Below the pieces are notes generated by a model. It made no database searches, was not told the origin of the DNA, and worked only from the letters and a program-made list of their open reading frames with translations. 64,000 nt of DNA from Hysterangium stoloniferum (Eukaryota; Basidiomycota; Agaricomycetes; Hysterangiales; Hysterangiaceae). A program made the position numbers and the translations under genes. Below, one piece after another: positions 20,674-30,786 of this stretch (position 1 is its first letter; every line of letters starts with the position of its first letter). The stretch covers positions 434,001-498,000 of the forward strand of contig WHVD01000058.1 of the NCBI GenBank assembly GCA_015178975.1, in the 5' to 3' direction.

Positions 20674-22543
20674 TTAGTGACTGTCATAAAGACTTGACTG
20701 TTGCACACAGGTTATTAGGTATATTCCTAGTGACAAACTTACAGCGCAAGCCTTGTTAGACTTAATGGTGCAATCAGAAACCTTGTGTCCACCTTTTCCA
20801 CAAAAAAGACAGAGGTCATTATCCATGTGCCATTGTTTCTCCTTCAGGGTGAGTTTACTGTCAGAACCCAACAAGTGGGAAATGTCAGGTTTATTGGAAG
20901 TTGACTGTTTTTCCTTATTGGATTTCTTCTGATCAGAATTCGATTTGCCGATATTAGTGTCAGTGTTGCCAGTATTATTGCCTGAGTTATTGCTGGAAGA
21001 CTTGCTAGTCAACACTTTGTTGCCTTGAGAATGTTCTGTCAGATTTTCTCAGGAAACCTCGGCTTTTCATTCCCAATAGCGGGCATCAGATGTCTGAGCT
21101 TTAATCCGCATGAGTTGGAGAGTTTTCAGCTTTCCATCTTTGGAGGATATCTGAAAACTATTAAGTATACCAATTCTAATATACTCTAAAGGTCATTTAA
21201 ACATCTGGGATGTGATTTAAACATAATTTGGTTTTTAAAACTTTTTGAAAGTTTTAAACTCTCTCGTACATTACAAACTAAAGAATCTTTCCAGACATGA
21301 GTAGACAATAAAAAAAATTAGTAGTTTGAAACACTAATACTTTAAAAAATAGACACCTTTAGATAGTCCATTCCATGCATATGTATATCATTGGCACCTC
21401 TAAATACATATATATTACTTCAGAATGGATCTGTCAATCTGAACAGATTTCTACTTGATTCAACATACCCAGAATATATGTGATTTCACCCAACTAAGAA
21501 AGCCACAGGACAAAAAATTTCCAATTATATATCACATATTTTACTAGGAAATAACTACAATTTGGCTTTTAAAAAACAAATTAACAACAAAAGTATTAGC
21601 AAGTATTTACATAACTTGGAAAGCCATATACAATAAGTTCTATTAATTGACTTTCAATTGTTTAGAATGTAATATGGAGAATTGTTTCTTATGGTTGGTG
21701 GTTAACAATATAGTAGTCTCATAGGATATATCACTATTTAAAGATGGAGTTTTGTAGAAATATAAATTTTACCAGTAAACATCTGATATTATAATGATTA
21801 TGGACAACCTCCTTTGCAGATCTCATCTTTAAGGCATGATGGAAGTCCCATATAGGAATGGCAGAATCGTCCCAACCACAATGTGTGGTGAGGGTATTGA
21901 ACTTGACAAGATAATCAGTAACTTGTTGATTGTTCTTCATCTTAAGCATCATTAATTCATTTTCCCTTCACCATATTGGTTGTAAGGTCCGAAATTAGTT
22001 CCAGTTCTTCCACAAATGTGTCCCAGTCATCGAGCCATACAGGTGTCTTATCAGATATTCTGGATAGTCTGGGTTCAAACCAATCCTGAGCAGTATCCTT
22101 GAGATAAGAGAGCATGCAATTGACTTTTCAACTGTTGGATTTAAATGCAGTGGGTCGATCAGAGAAACTGAAATGGCATTGGAGCAGGAAATTCTTCAAT
22201 TTTTTCAAATATTTGCTGGTGAATGGTTCAGGTTCTTTAACTCCAGTGCAGGATGATTCTTTGCTTTCCTCAGCAGATTTCAGATAGTCAGCGAATTTCA
22301 CAATGGAGTTAACAAACATCATTTCAGTCGGTTCATTGGAAGATTTCTTTTTCGATTTGTCCAGCTGTTCTTCTACTTCATTGTTGGAAACGTTGGGAGT
22401 GTCAGGATCCTTTGCCACCTTGGTAACTTCTTCAATGGAAGCTGATGCTATCAGCTGAATTGGGTTTCAGGTTGGGTGGTATAAAGTTGCAATGGGGATT
22501 GAAGTTGAGATGGTCCTTTGGCAGCTTTGCATTTGGGACCCAT
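20674..22543 (-). pseudogene. Chromovirus gag
   Basis: The start at 22,543 (Met-Gly-Pro-Lys...) lies 35 bp inside the right LTR on the minus strand. A charged N-terminal region (22,418-22,128) leads into the retrotransposon gag domain (Leu-Ser-Tyr-Leu-Lys-x-Thr-Ala-x-x-Trp-Phe near 22,100), a further helical part at 21,952-21,734 and a CCHC zinc knuckle CX2CX4HX4C at about 20,815-20,775. The stretch 21,150-21,700 is AT-rich with no coding signal and may be another insertion. Confidence 0.7.
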
Positions 22544-22577
22544 GATGAGTGAGTCGCAGAGTTGAGATCTGATATAC

Positions 22578-23183
22578 TGTTAAGTGCCATGTCAGATCCT
22601 ATTCCAGAACTATCAGAAAGTCACTGGGAACTCAGAAACTATCAGATAGGGTCAGAATGTTGGCTTCAGCTTATGTGCTGCACCTCTATGCAAAACGCTC
22701 AGGAGTCCTTAATTTCAAAGATGGGACTTACATTGTACACTGGAAGATATGGATATTAAGAGTTCTGAATATCGAGCATATAGAAGGATGGAAGTTGGAA
22801 TAAGAGACTAAGTTGATATCAGATCTGAAGTAAAGTACAAATTTGTGGAAACTAATATAAGTTTTCTTGTTATTGTACTACAAACTGAGACCACAATAAG
22901 ATGGAAATGGGAGTATTCCAAAATGGGAATACAATAAGACAGACTAGGGAAAGATTATTCTGAAATGGGAATACAATAAACAAACAAGTGAATGCTTGTC
23001 AGCAGACAAGTTACCAAATGTGGAACAAGGAGAAGATGCAGAAGATGTGGGAACTATAATGTTTCATAGTTGGAGGTTGGGGTCGGATGTTGAGGCAGAA
23101 GTCAGATCAGGGTGTAAAGTCGGATGTGTTGGATAAGAATGGATAAGAATGGATATTGAAGTATCTGGGAACAGGTCATCACA
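22578..23183 (-). repeat. 5' LTR of the 9.9-kb chromovirus
   Basis: 606 bp partner of the LTR at 13,241. In the last 110 bp at least nine CpG-type differences separate the two copies, often CA in one and TG in the other at the same place. Confidence 0.85.
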
Positions 23184-24080
23184 GGGGGGCAGTATATGCT
23201 GCATACCCTGGATTAGAAATCTTACACTGTGCAGGACAAGTCCCCAGTAATGTAGATCCTCTATCCAGGCTCCCCCAAATACCTGACTTCATGAGTCCTG
23301 TCAGGGATGACCTACCACCAATAGCATTGAGTTCTCTTGACAAGAATACTAATGAGAAACTATGGGATAACAAACCAGCCAAATGAGTGATCTTCATCAC
23401 CCAACATGAGCTAGTGGAACCTTTCGGAACAAGATAGGATGTTCCCCAAACTGAATGGGACACATATAATCTCCCCAGAGATGACAAAATAGATGAACAG
23501 AGCTTCATGACCTCAAATGCTCAGTTAGTTTTGGAAATTAATGAGGATTATGTAAAAGGATTTTGTGAGGGGTACTTGAAGGACCCTTCATTTAGGATTC
23601 ACTATGCTATGGAATCTATCTCTCCAAACTTAGTCACCACCCCATCCCATTATTTTGTGGGTAGAAAGAAGCTATTGTATTTCAGAGATTTGGAGTGGAA
23701 AAGTCGAGTCTGCATACCCAACAACATGACCACTACTATCCTAAGGTTAATACACAATAACCCCTTCAAAGGAGCTCATGCAGGAGGACAATGATTCTTT
23801 AGGTTAATGAAAGATCATTTCTTCTTGCCTAAGATGCTACAGGATTGTATAGCATATGCTTGTAGTTGTAACATATGTCAGAAAACTAAAGTCAACCACA
23901 CAGTGTGGCAAGGTACACTTCAACCCACAGACATGCCCCTCAGACCTTTCAAAGTTGTCTCAATGGATCTAATAACTGGGCTACCTCCCTCTGGAAATGA
24001 ATCTCATTCAGTGATTTTTGTCACAGTTGATAAACTACTGCACTTCATTATTTGCAAACCCACTTCCACTAGAGGCACCC
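23184..24080 (+). pseudogene. Ty3/gypsy RNase H end and integrase (right part of split element)
   Basis: It continues the plus-strand element broken at 13,240. The RNase H end (Leu-x-x-Ala-Gly-Gln-Val-x-x-Asn-Val-Asp-Pro-Leu-Ser-Arg) lies at 23,220-23,280. The integrase H2C2 zinc site follows at 23,730-23,900 (His-Ala-Gly-Gly, Cys-x-x-Cys), then the core start Met-Asp-Leu-Ile-x-Gly-Leu-Pro-Pro-Ser near 23,960. It is truncated at about 24,080 inside the core. Confidence 0.75.
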
Positions 24081-24544
24081 CAAGATTTTTGGAGTTGGAA
24101 AACCTTCAGAAAACCTTGCTATTCGGCCAAAATTTCTAAGCATTTTTGAACACAAAAACTGTTTGAAAATTTTGAGTATTAGTAGGTTTTTCTGAGGCCA
24201 AAAAATTGTATCTGAAAATCCTAAAAATTTGCATCAGGAAATTGTGAGGAAACATTGTTAGAAATAGCCTATTTTTTGTGGATTTTATGAATGAGAAAAC
24301 TCTTAAAAAACCCTGTATTTTGTTAGGGTTTTTCCACCCAACATAATCCTATGAAAACTGTAATAATGTGCCTAGAGAAATTAATTAAAAACTACATATT
24401 TCTACTCAATTTTGCCCCTCAGGGAATTGAGTGAAAACTGTGATTTCCTGTCTGAAAAAATCTTGTGAGAAGACATTTTCTTAAAGTTTTGTCAAGGGGA
24501 AAACCATAATGAAATTTAAAATTTAATGATGTGAGTTTTTGTGA
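24081..24544. other. AT-rich DNA without gene
   Basis: No coding frame or RNA gene is seen. Short repeated A/T-rich words (gaaaattttgag, ctgaaaa) recur, giving the look of a degraded MITE or repeat. Confidence 0.35.
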
Positions 24545-25350
24545 CACTTTTTGTGACAGTAGGTGTGGGTATGAGGGTCAATTGTAAGGAGGGGGAAAAA
24601 AAGGCAGAAGGGAGAGATGGAAACCAAAGAGGGGCTATGACTTGCCAAAGGCGTTGGAGGCGTCGATGAACTTCGCTAGGGCAGTGAGTCCTTTGTGGGT
24701 TCTGAGGATGGCGGAGGGAGACAAGTCCTGAGAGGTGGTGAGCAGGAGGTGGCGGTGTTCCTCGTAGAGGGGGCACTCGGCTAATATGTGAAGGCGGGAC
24801 TGGATGAGTGATGTGCCGCAGGGGCAGGATGTGTTGAAATCTGCAAGCCTGGGGAATCACAGTGCGAAGACTCTCAACACTTGGAGCGAAATGCCACTAA
24901 GAGATGAGCAGGTAGAATTAAACTGGTGATATAACTAGGTTTCCAGATGAGGTTTCTACTCTCATCTGGATGTAACTATATACTAAGATACATGGTCTGT
25001 GCACTGGTCTATACTGTGAACGTGTGTCCACAACAAGGAACTAAGTGAACACTAAACTAAATATAACTAATCACATGCGTGAACCAGTCCGGAAATGTAC
25101 AGTCACAAGACAAGGTATGATGTAATACTAATCGTAATCACCATACTCTAACAGGATGATGGGAGGTCGGGGAGAAACCAGTGGTAGTAGGCACCGTAGA
25201 ATCCATGGCCTGGATAACGCGGGTGTGGGTGCGGCCGGGCCCTCCGTATTCCTTGTGGAACTTCGAGAGGTGCAGGGCGGGAGGTTTGTGTAGTGCAATG
25301 GCGGCAGCATTGGTGTACGGGAGGTCAAGCCAGTCTTTGTGCCTCACGTG
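24545..25350 (-). pseudogene. 3' end of a LINE ORF2 (Tad-like), split by a solo LTR
   Basis: On the minus strand 25,347-25,159 encodes the region after RNase H of a fungal LINE (Phe-His-Lys-Glu-Tyr-Gly-Gly, His-Thr-Arg-x-Ile-Gln-Ala). The terminal cysteine knuckle Cys-Pro-Cys-Gly...His-Ile-Leu...Cys follows at 24,826-24,750, and the C-terminus near 24,640. The knuckle is separated by the 322-bp LTR. The copy at 54,998-55,640 is uninterrupted and closely related. Confidence 0.7.
24832..25153 (-). repeat. Solo LTR with target duplication GGATG
   Basis: 322 bp, TGTTAGAGTATGG...TTTCAACA on the minus strand, flanked by GGATG at 24,827-24,831 and 25,154-25,158. Removing it and one GGATG restores the LINE reading frame seen at 55.3 kb (Pro-Ser-Ser-Cys-Pro-Cys-Gly). 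No internal region of its parent element is seen in the window. Confidence 0.85.
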
Positions 25351-25367
25351 ACCCCCCTGTCATGCCC

Positions 25368-26120
25368 ACCACTATCATGTCCAATCGACCACAGCTCCCT
25401 CATGATACCCAGCGGTCTTCATGCTCACAGTCTGCTAAGGAATCATCAAGGAAGAAACTTGTCCATGTGACCAGCAGAGGCACATCTTTTGAGGAAGAGC
25501 GGACGGAGGCAAGATCGTGAGGTGTTGGAGGATTCTAATATCGCTTGGATCCTCGAGGGTATCCAGTCGGGCGTGAAAGAGTTCGATTTACCATTCGCCA
25601 TCGCCCTTCTGTCTCAAATTGCTGAAACGGCGAATCCACCTCTCCTGCCCGCCTTAAACAACCGTCGCGATGTTCGCAAGTGTATCGTTGAGAACGATGA
25701 GCTCTTCAACTTATTGGGCGAATGTTTACAAAAAGAATCGTTTTCAGAGATTCGGAGCCTTGGTAGGTTTCTAGTTTATTACTCTCGCGCCTTTTGTCCT
25801 CATCGCTCTTATTAGAGATGCTCCAATCAGACCACAGCGAACCACCGCACACCCCGCCTGCCGGGACACGCATAAGAAATGCAGCCGATGGTAGGTCGTG
25901 TACCTTCAAGTATGGATGGTTGTGAACAGTTTTCATTAGAATTATCCCCACGTCTCACCCTCGAACAGACGGAAAGGAAGACTGTCGCCGCATTTAAAGT
26001 CTACCCCTTGATCCAATTCTTCTCCTTCACGACCTCGGCAGGCATGTGGACCACAAGCGGATCGAAAAATTGTTCATCAACGATACAGTGTTCGTGGCAT
26101 CCGCACAATTGTAAAGACAG
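25368..26120 (+). pseudogene. Host-like gene fragment with intact splice signals
   Basis: CpG content rises sharply here, unlike the neighbouring transposons. Frame 25,489-25,765 encodes about 90 residues of helical, non-repetitive protein. Plausible introns follow at 25,765-25,815 (gtaggt...attag) and 25,891-25,948 (gtaggt...cattag), joining short exons in frame up to about 26,050. An upstream Ser/Arg-rich frame (25,377-25,520) is out of phase. I do not recognise a domain. It looks like part of a host gene cut off on both sides by transposon DNA. Confidence 0.35.
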
Positions 26121-26199
26121 CTAATCCTAATCTTGCTCTTTTCAGCCATCTATTCGGTGGAGGAACAAAGGTTATATGAGGTAGTTTATGGACTAAGTG

Positions 26200-26760
26200 T
26201 AGGAGTGTGAGTATATAATGCCAAGAGCAAATCAATTTTTTTTCCACTTATACTCCTTCCCCTGAAAGCAATGATGCAACTAAAGGTAAACCAGAAAATG
26301 ACAAAGAAGAATATGCAGAGGTATACATTTCTATATCCAATGAGGATTTCATGAAAAGGGGAGACCATTTAGAAGTGCGCCATCAGCCCTGTGAAGGTCC
26401 AAGAGTCTCCCAAGTAAGAAGTCACATTCAATTGAAGAAATTGTTGATGAAGAAGTATTTATCAACCAACTTAATTGTACTAGTAATCAATACATAATAG
26501 AAGATACAAGGAATGATGTAGGAGTGGAAATCTTTCCCTTCAATCCAGGGCTACCCCCCAACCTCATAATCAGCGATAAATTGGACTCAGAGGAGGAAGA
26601 TGACTCAAACATTCCAGACTGACAATTCCATTTGAATGCTCAACTAACCCTTAGAAAAGCAGGAAATCAACTGAGGATGTAATACCCCCAAGCTAGTAAA
26701 TTAATAAAGGAGGATACCTCTATCATACATATACCAAAAGAGGGAACCACCTGGAGGGTA
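26200..26760 (+). pseudogene. Ty3/gypsy gag-protease spacer fragment
   Basis: Plus-strand codons near 26,310-26,370 match the spacer of the minus-strand gypsy fragment at 11.8-12.1 kb (Glu-Val-Tyr-Ile-Ser-Ile-Ser-Asn, then Arg-Gly-Asp). Stops interrupt the frame and no protease active site remains. Confidence 0.5.
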
Positions 26761-27047
26761 TTCTAGCATTGGCATCTCAGCACTGCATGTATTCAGCACA
26801 TGTATTCAGCAAAGTAGGGCACCCCAATAGCAAAGAGCCTGTCAAGATCAGACTGTGTAATGGATTCAGCTATTTACTCTCTCAAATAGTTAACAAATGT
26901 TGACACGACAAGGGATTCAAGAAATAAACAAATAAAGGTCCAGTAATTTAAATACTGATAGATTAATTAGCTGTGCTATTAAGCTTAAATAACTAAAGTC
27001 AATATTTGTTTGGTCTCTTGACAAATTCAGATGAACTTGTAGTGAGC
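26761..27047. other. No gene seen
   Basis: AT-rich, CpG-poor sequence with a short duplicated word (gtattcagca at 26,789 and 26,804). Nothing else is supported. Confidence 0.3.
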
Positions 27048-27052
27048 TCTAC

Positions 27053-27800
27053 TGTTAAGGGTGTGTACATGGAGGGTTTCTGAAGAAACCCGCAGGAAAG
27101 CTGGTAGGACTTGGCTTCAGCTTATAGGCTGTGCCCTCGTGAGATCGTCTTGCCCAATTTCAAATGGGCAGACAGGAATCCCAGGGAGTCTGGGTGGGGT
27201 TCGTGGGTCAAGAGGTCAGGGAGTTGAGATAGATAAGTTGGAGGTCAAGTGATAGATGCATTGGAGCCCATGGGCTCCGACTAGTAAGAGTGGTGTGATT
27301 CAAAGAGGAATTTAGAGCGGAAAATATACTAAGATTACTGGGGAGAATCTAAGCTGATTTTCTGACTGGATTGTATGTACAACATCTGCCAGACTATATA
27401 GACTGTGGAATGAATAACATACCAAATCCAGTAATAATGAAAACTAAACTAACAAACATAAAACGAGGTAAGTAAACACCAAACTTGGTGTTAGGAACGG
27501 GACGGAACGGAGTGGAGTCCGAATTGTGACAGGTCATTTGACTATAACGGGAATGGGGCTCAGTTAGAGGGATGATGGGTTTTCCGAGCGGGGTCCAGTG
27601 ACTGATGTATGGGACAGGGTCGGAGATAGAGAGTCCAGCAGGAATTCCGGTGACTGATACATGAAGTAATGAAGTCAAATGTGGACAGGTCTGACATACG
27701 GAGTCTGGCAGGAATTCTGGTAAACTGACAATTGGTGCATATAGGGTGTGGGTGCATATAAGTTAGTGCCCAGAGTCCGGCAGGAATTCTGGTCGTAACA
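27053..27800 (-). repeat. 3' LTR of the 5.4-kb chromovirus
   Basis: 748 bp. Homologous to the solo LTR at 16,626-17,442 (reverse orientation) and to the truncated LTR at 31,981-32,464. Confidence 0.85.
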
Positions 27801-27950
27801 GTACCCTCCCTTTATGCTGAAGTCCCAAAGAGGCTCTAGAACTTGATAAGGTTTTTGTCGACTATGTGCATGTGTCAAAAGTCATGTCAGTTACACATAT
27901 GTGTCATAAAGTCATGTGATCTGGAAGGTAGGGTTCAGACGTGACAAGCC

Positions 27951-27960
27951 TATATAAAAA
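27951..27960 (+). promoter_or_regulatory. TATA box of antisense gene
   Basis: TATATAAAAA lies 47-56 bp before the ATG at 28,007, on the strand opposite pol, just inside the 3' LTR. It corresponds to the TATA box at 14,023. Confidence 0.5.
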
Positions 27961-28006
27961 ATTGAAAAAATGAATTTTCTTCTTCTTTATTACCCCCATC
28001 ATTGAC

Positions 28007-28970
28007 ATGGATCCCAAACCAATGCTGCAAAGACCAATGCCGACTGCCGGGCCCTCCACAGGCACTCAATATTGGCTGCCTCTCACCACTGCCCAAATAT
28101 TGGTGCAGTGGGAGGAACAGTGACATCAATGAGAAGAGGTGGAGAGGGAGGCCAAGGAGGCCAAAGAGCAGCTGGATAGAGAATACCAGGCAGCATTGGC
28201 TGTGGAGTAAGTGGCTGAGGAGCAGAGGAAGAAGAATAAGGAGGAGGCTGTGTGGGTTGCTGTGGAGAAAGCCCAGGTGGCTGCAGATAGGGCCGCAGTT
28301 GCTGTGGGCAAAGAAAGTCCTATAGTTACAACATGTCGACTTAACTGACTTGGTATTTTCAGCACAAGGTGACAGAGGTCAAGTCTGAGTCCTATGGGGA
28401 GCCGGAGAGCCCCCAAAAGGTAAGTCTCGGGTCCATGGATGTTCTGGGAAACTAACCACATCAACAGAAGGCAAGGAAAGTGGCTCCAGTCCACCTACCA
28501 ATGAGGAATGACCCACGGTGTTCCAGTTGTAATGACCAGAACACTGATTCCAATCGGAAGTCCAGGCAGGGACCGGGCTGCTTCCAGTGTGCACACCTCA
28601 AAGTGAGGTGCTCACTCTTTCATGAGCAGCCCACGGGATCTGTGGCACAGGAAACAAGCGGGTCGGATGGGATTTCGGGTTTCGACGAGGTCCTAGGGCA
28701 GATCACTGAGGGCATAGAGGCCCAGAATGAGTGCTTAGGAAGAGCAACAAGGTGCAGGTGGTAGTGGCTAGGGAACTCTGTGGGCTCCATGAGGAATTTT
28801 GGAAGTTCCTGGCAGAGTATGGTAGCTATGTCTATGAAGAGCCGCTGATTGGGAGTTCTGAGGATACTGGGTCGGATGAGGACGGGGTTCTCGTGGAGGT
28901 AGCGGAGTTTCCTGAGGAGATGGCTGAGGTGGGGAAGAAGCACAGTCTCATAAATGTAGACTGAGAAAAA
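28007..28970 (+). pseudogene. Antisense spliced gene: coiled coil plus Zn2Cys6-like cluster (second copy)
   Basis: Exon 1 starts at 28,007 (Met-Asp-Pro-Lys...) and encodes a Gln/Trp motif followed by a Glu/Lys/Arg coiled coil. Two of its stops are TGA where Arg (CGA) is expected. Its donor is unclear near 28,320. Exon 2 is 28,363-28,419 (acceptor attttcag, donor AAAAG|gtaagt), ending in a Ser-Pro peptide. Intron 28,420-28,467 follows, and exon 3 starts at 28,468. Its cluster reads C-x2-C-x6-S-x9-C-x2-C-x6-C (28,531-28,613): the third Cys of the Zn2Cys6 pattern is Ser. The frame runs to 28,764, then an acidic C-terminus continues in another frame to 28,964. Order, intron positions and TATA placement match the copy at 14,078. 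Confidence 0.65.
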
Positions 28971-29204
28971 TATAATAAAACTTAATTTTTTTTTTTTTGA
29001 AAATAAAAGTAAAATGTGAAAAACATAAAAATCAAAGTCCATGGGGAATCCACTAGGACTTGAAAAACAAGTCAGAACCTGGAAAAGCAAAGAGACATAG
29101 GGCGACAGGGAAAAATGTGAATGAGTCCAAATGTACCACGGGGTCCACAGAGTGTGGTCAAAGAGAAGATAGTGGTCCAGTTTTGAGCGGGTAAGCTGTA
29201 TGAA

Positions 29205-30660
29205 AGTCAGTAACAATTTCCGTGGCATTACTGAGTTCCATGGCCAAAATCCATGAAGTTTCTTCATCGGTGCCCTTGTAACCTGCCCACTTGACCAAGT
29301 AAAGCAGTTTACAAGTGCATCAATGCTTATCAATTTTCGAATCTAAAATTTGTGAGATTTCAAACTCAGGTTCTCCATCAATAATGACCAGAGGAGGCGG
29401 AGATTGCACACAATCTGGGATAGTGTTAGCAGTACAAGGTTCTAACATAGAAACATGAAATACCGGGTGTACCACACGCATGCTATCCGGAAGCCGTAGG
29501 GTCCAAGAAACTGAACCTACTTGTGCAATTATTTCAAATGGACCTAAATATTTTTCAGCAAGCTTTTTTGATGGATGGGTAGTCCGGAAGAATTGAGCTT
29601 TGACAAAAACATGATCGCCAATTTTGAAGTTGGGTGGCGGAATCTGGTGTTTGTCCACTGAATGTTGATATTGCTCTTGGGCGGACTTTATTGCAGTCTG
29701 GAGTTCCTTGTGGAGCTCATGGAGGTCTGTGGTGAACTCTTGAGCATGGGCAGAGGCAATATTTTGTTCTGGATGTACTGTCATATTTGGATTATATCCT
29801 TTATTTGCAAAGAACGGGAAAATGCCAGTAGTGGCTGAAGGTGCATTGTTGTAAGCAAATTCTACAAGTGGTAACAGGGATTTCCAATTGTCCTGTTGAT
29901 AGTTGCAATATACACAGAGGTATTGTTCCAGTGTCTGATTGACATATTTGGTTTGTCCGTTGCCTTCCAGGTGATGTCCAGATGTGAAATGTAATTTCAT
30001 GTCCAAGGATTTCCCAAGGGATCTAAAGAAGTGAGACACGAACTCTGATCCTCGATTGGAAGTTATGTGGGATGGAACTCCATGCTTGGAAAATACGTAG
30101 ATAATAAAAAGTTCTGCTAACTGCACAGACATAATTGTATCATATGTAGGAATGAATATACCTTGTTTTGAGAATCTGTCAACAATGACTAGAATGGCAG
30201 AAAAGCCTTTGGAGTCCAGTAGGTGTTCAATGAAATCCATAGAGATGGAATTCCAGGGGTGTTCTGGTACTGGGAGTTGTTTCAAAAGGCCGTATGGCTT
30301 GTGTCGCTGTGATTTAGAGTGTGGACAAGTAGTGCAAGATTTACAATAGTGCTTAACAAATCCTCAGAGTCCATGCCAAGTGTATTCTCTTCTTATTAAT
30401 GATAGAGTCTTGTTGAACCCGAAATGTCCCAAGAGTGGATGATCATGTTTGTACTGAAGGATCCTGAGGCAGAGGCCATCAGAGTCCAGTACATAGATGC
30501 AATTGTCAAGTCTAATGAAACCATGCTGGTCGAGAGACCACGGGGGTTGACCGGGGTCCATGGGATTGTCAAAGTGTGCTTTAGTTATCGGGTCTAGCGG
30601 AATTGCCGATAGAATATCTTGATGTAACTTCTCAATATCCATAATGATAATTCCACGGAC
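29205..30660 (-). CDS. Chromovirus integrase with chromodomain (largely open)
   Basis: Minus strand. The H2C2 zinc site begins in 30,642-30,364 (His-Asp-His-Pro...His-Phe-Gly, then Cys-x-x-Cys near 30,340). The catalytic core is in the 321-codon frame 30,285-29,320 (Met-Asp-Phe-Ile-Glu start; Asp and Glu of the DDE set in the expected spacing). The C-terminal domain carries Pro-Phe-Glu-Ile...His-Pro-Val-Phe-His. After one stop near 29,320 the chromodomain follows (Leu-Tyr-Leu-Val-Lys-Trp-Ala-Gly-Tyr near 29,300). The family inserts cDNA, with the chromodomain guiding it to methylated histone H3. Two interruptions make this copy inactive or marginal. Confidence 0.75.
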
Positions 30661-30786
30661 AATGGGATGGATGAGGAAAGTTGTGCAGACTCATGCGGTA
30701 AGCTGCTGATTTGTGAAAATAGGTTTCAGGTTGTGTGGATTTTCTGTGGCATAGTCGTTGCTCCCCTCTTTAGGATAGACATCCCA

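Larger units (their letters stand above)
13241..23183 (-). mobile_element. Chromovirus (Ty3/gypsy with chromodomain), 9.9 kb, nested in another gypsy element
   Basis: LTRs lie at 13,241-13,891 and 22,578-23,183, both TGTTAAGTGCC...GGTCATCACA, with GGGGG on both flanks (13,236-13,240 and 23,184-23,188). The coding order on the minus strand is gag (22,543-20,674), protease (about 19,250), RT (18,590-17,774), RNase H (17,661-17,443), integrase (16,620-15,560) and chromodomain (15,523-15,335). A convergent antisense gene lies on the plus strand at 14,078-15,230. A solo LTR (16,626-17,442) and a further insertion (about 19,460-20,641) interrupt it. Many stops and low CpG mark it as old and immobile. 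Confidence 0.85.

Noticed and set aside
24832-25153. Considered as an intron in the LINE frame
   Set aside because: It has LTR ends TG...CA and a 5-bp target duplication, and the sister LINE copy lacks it.
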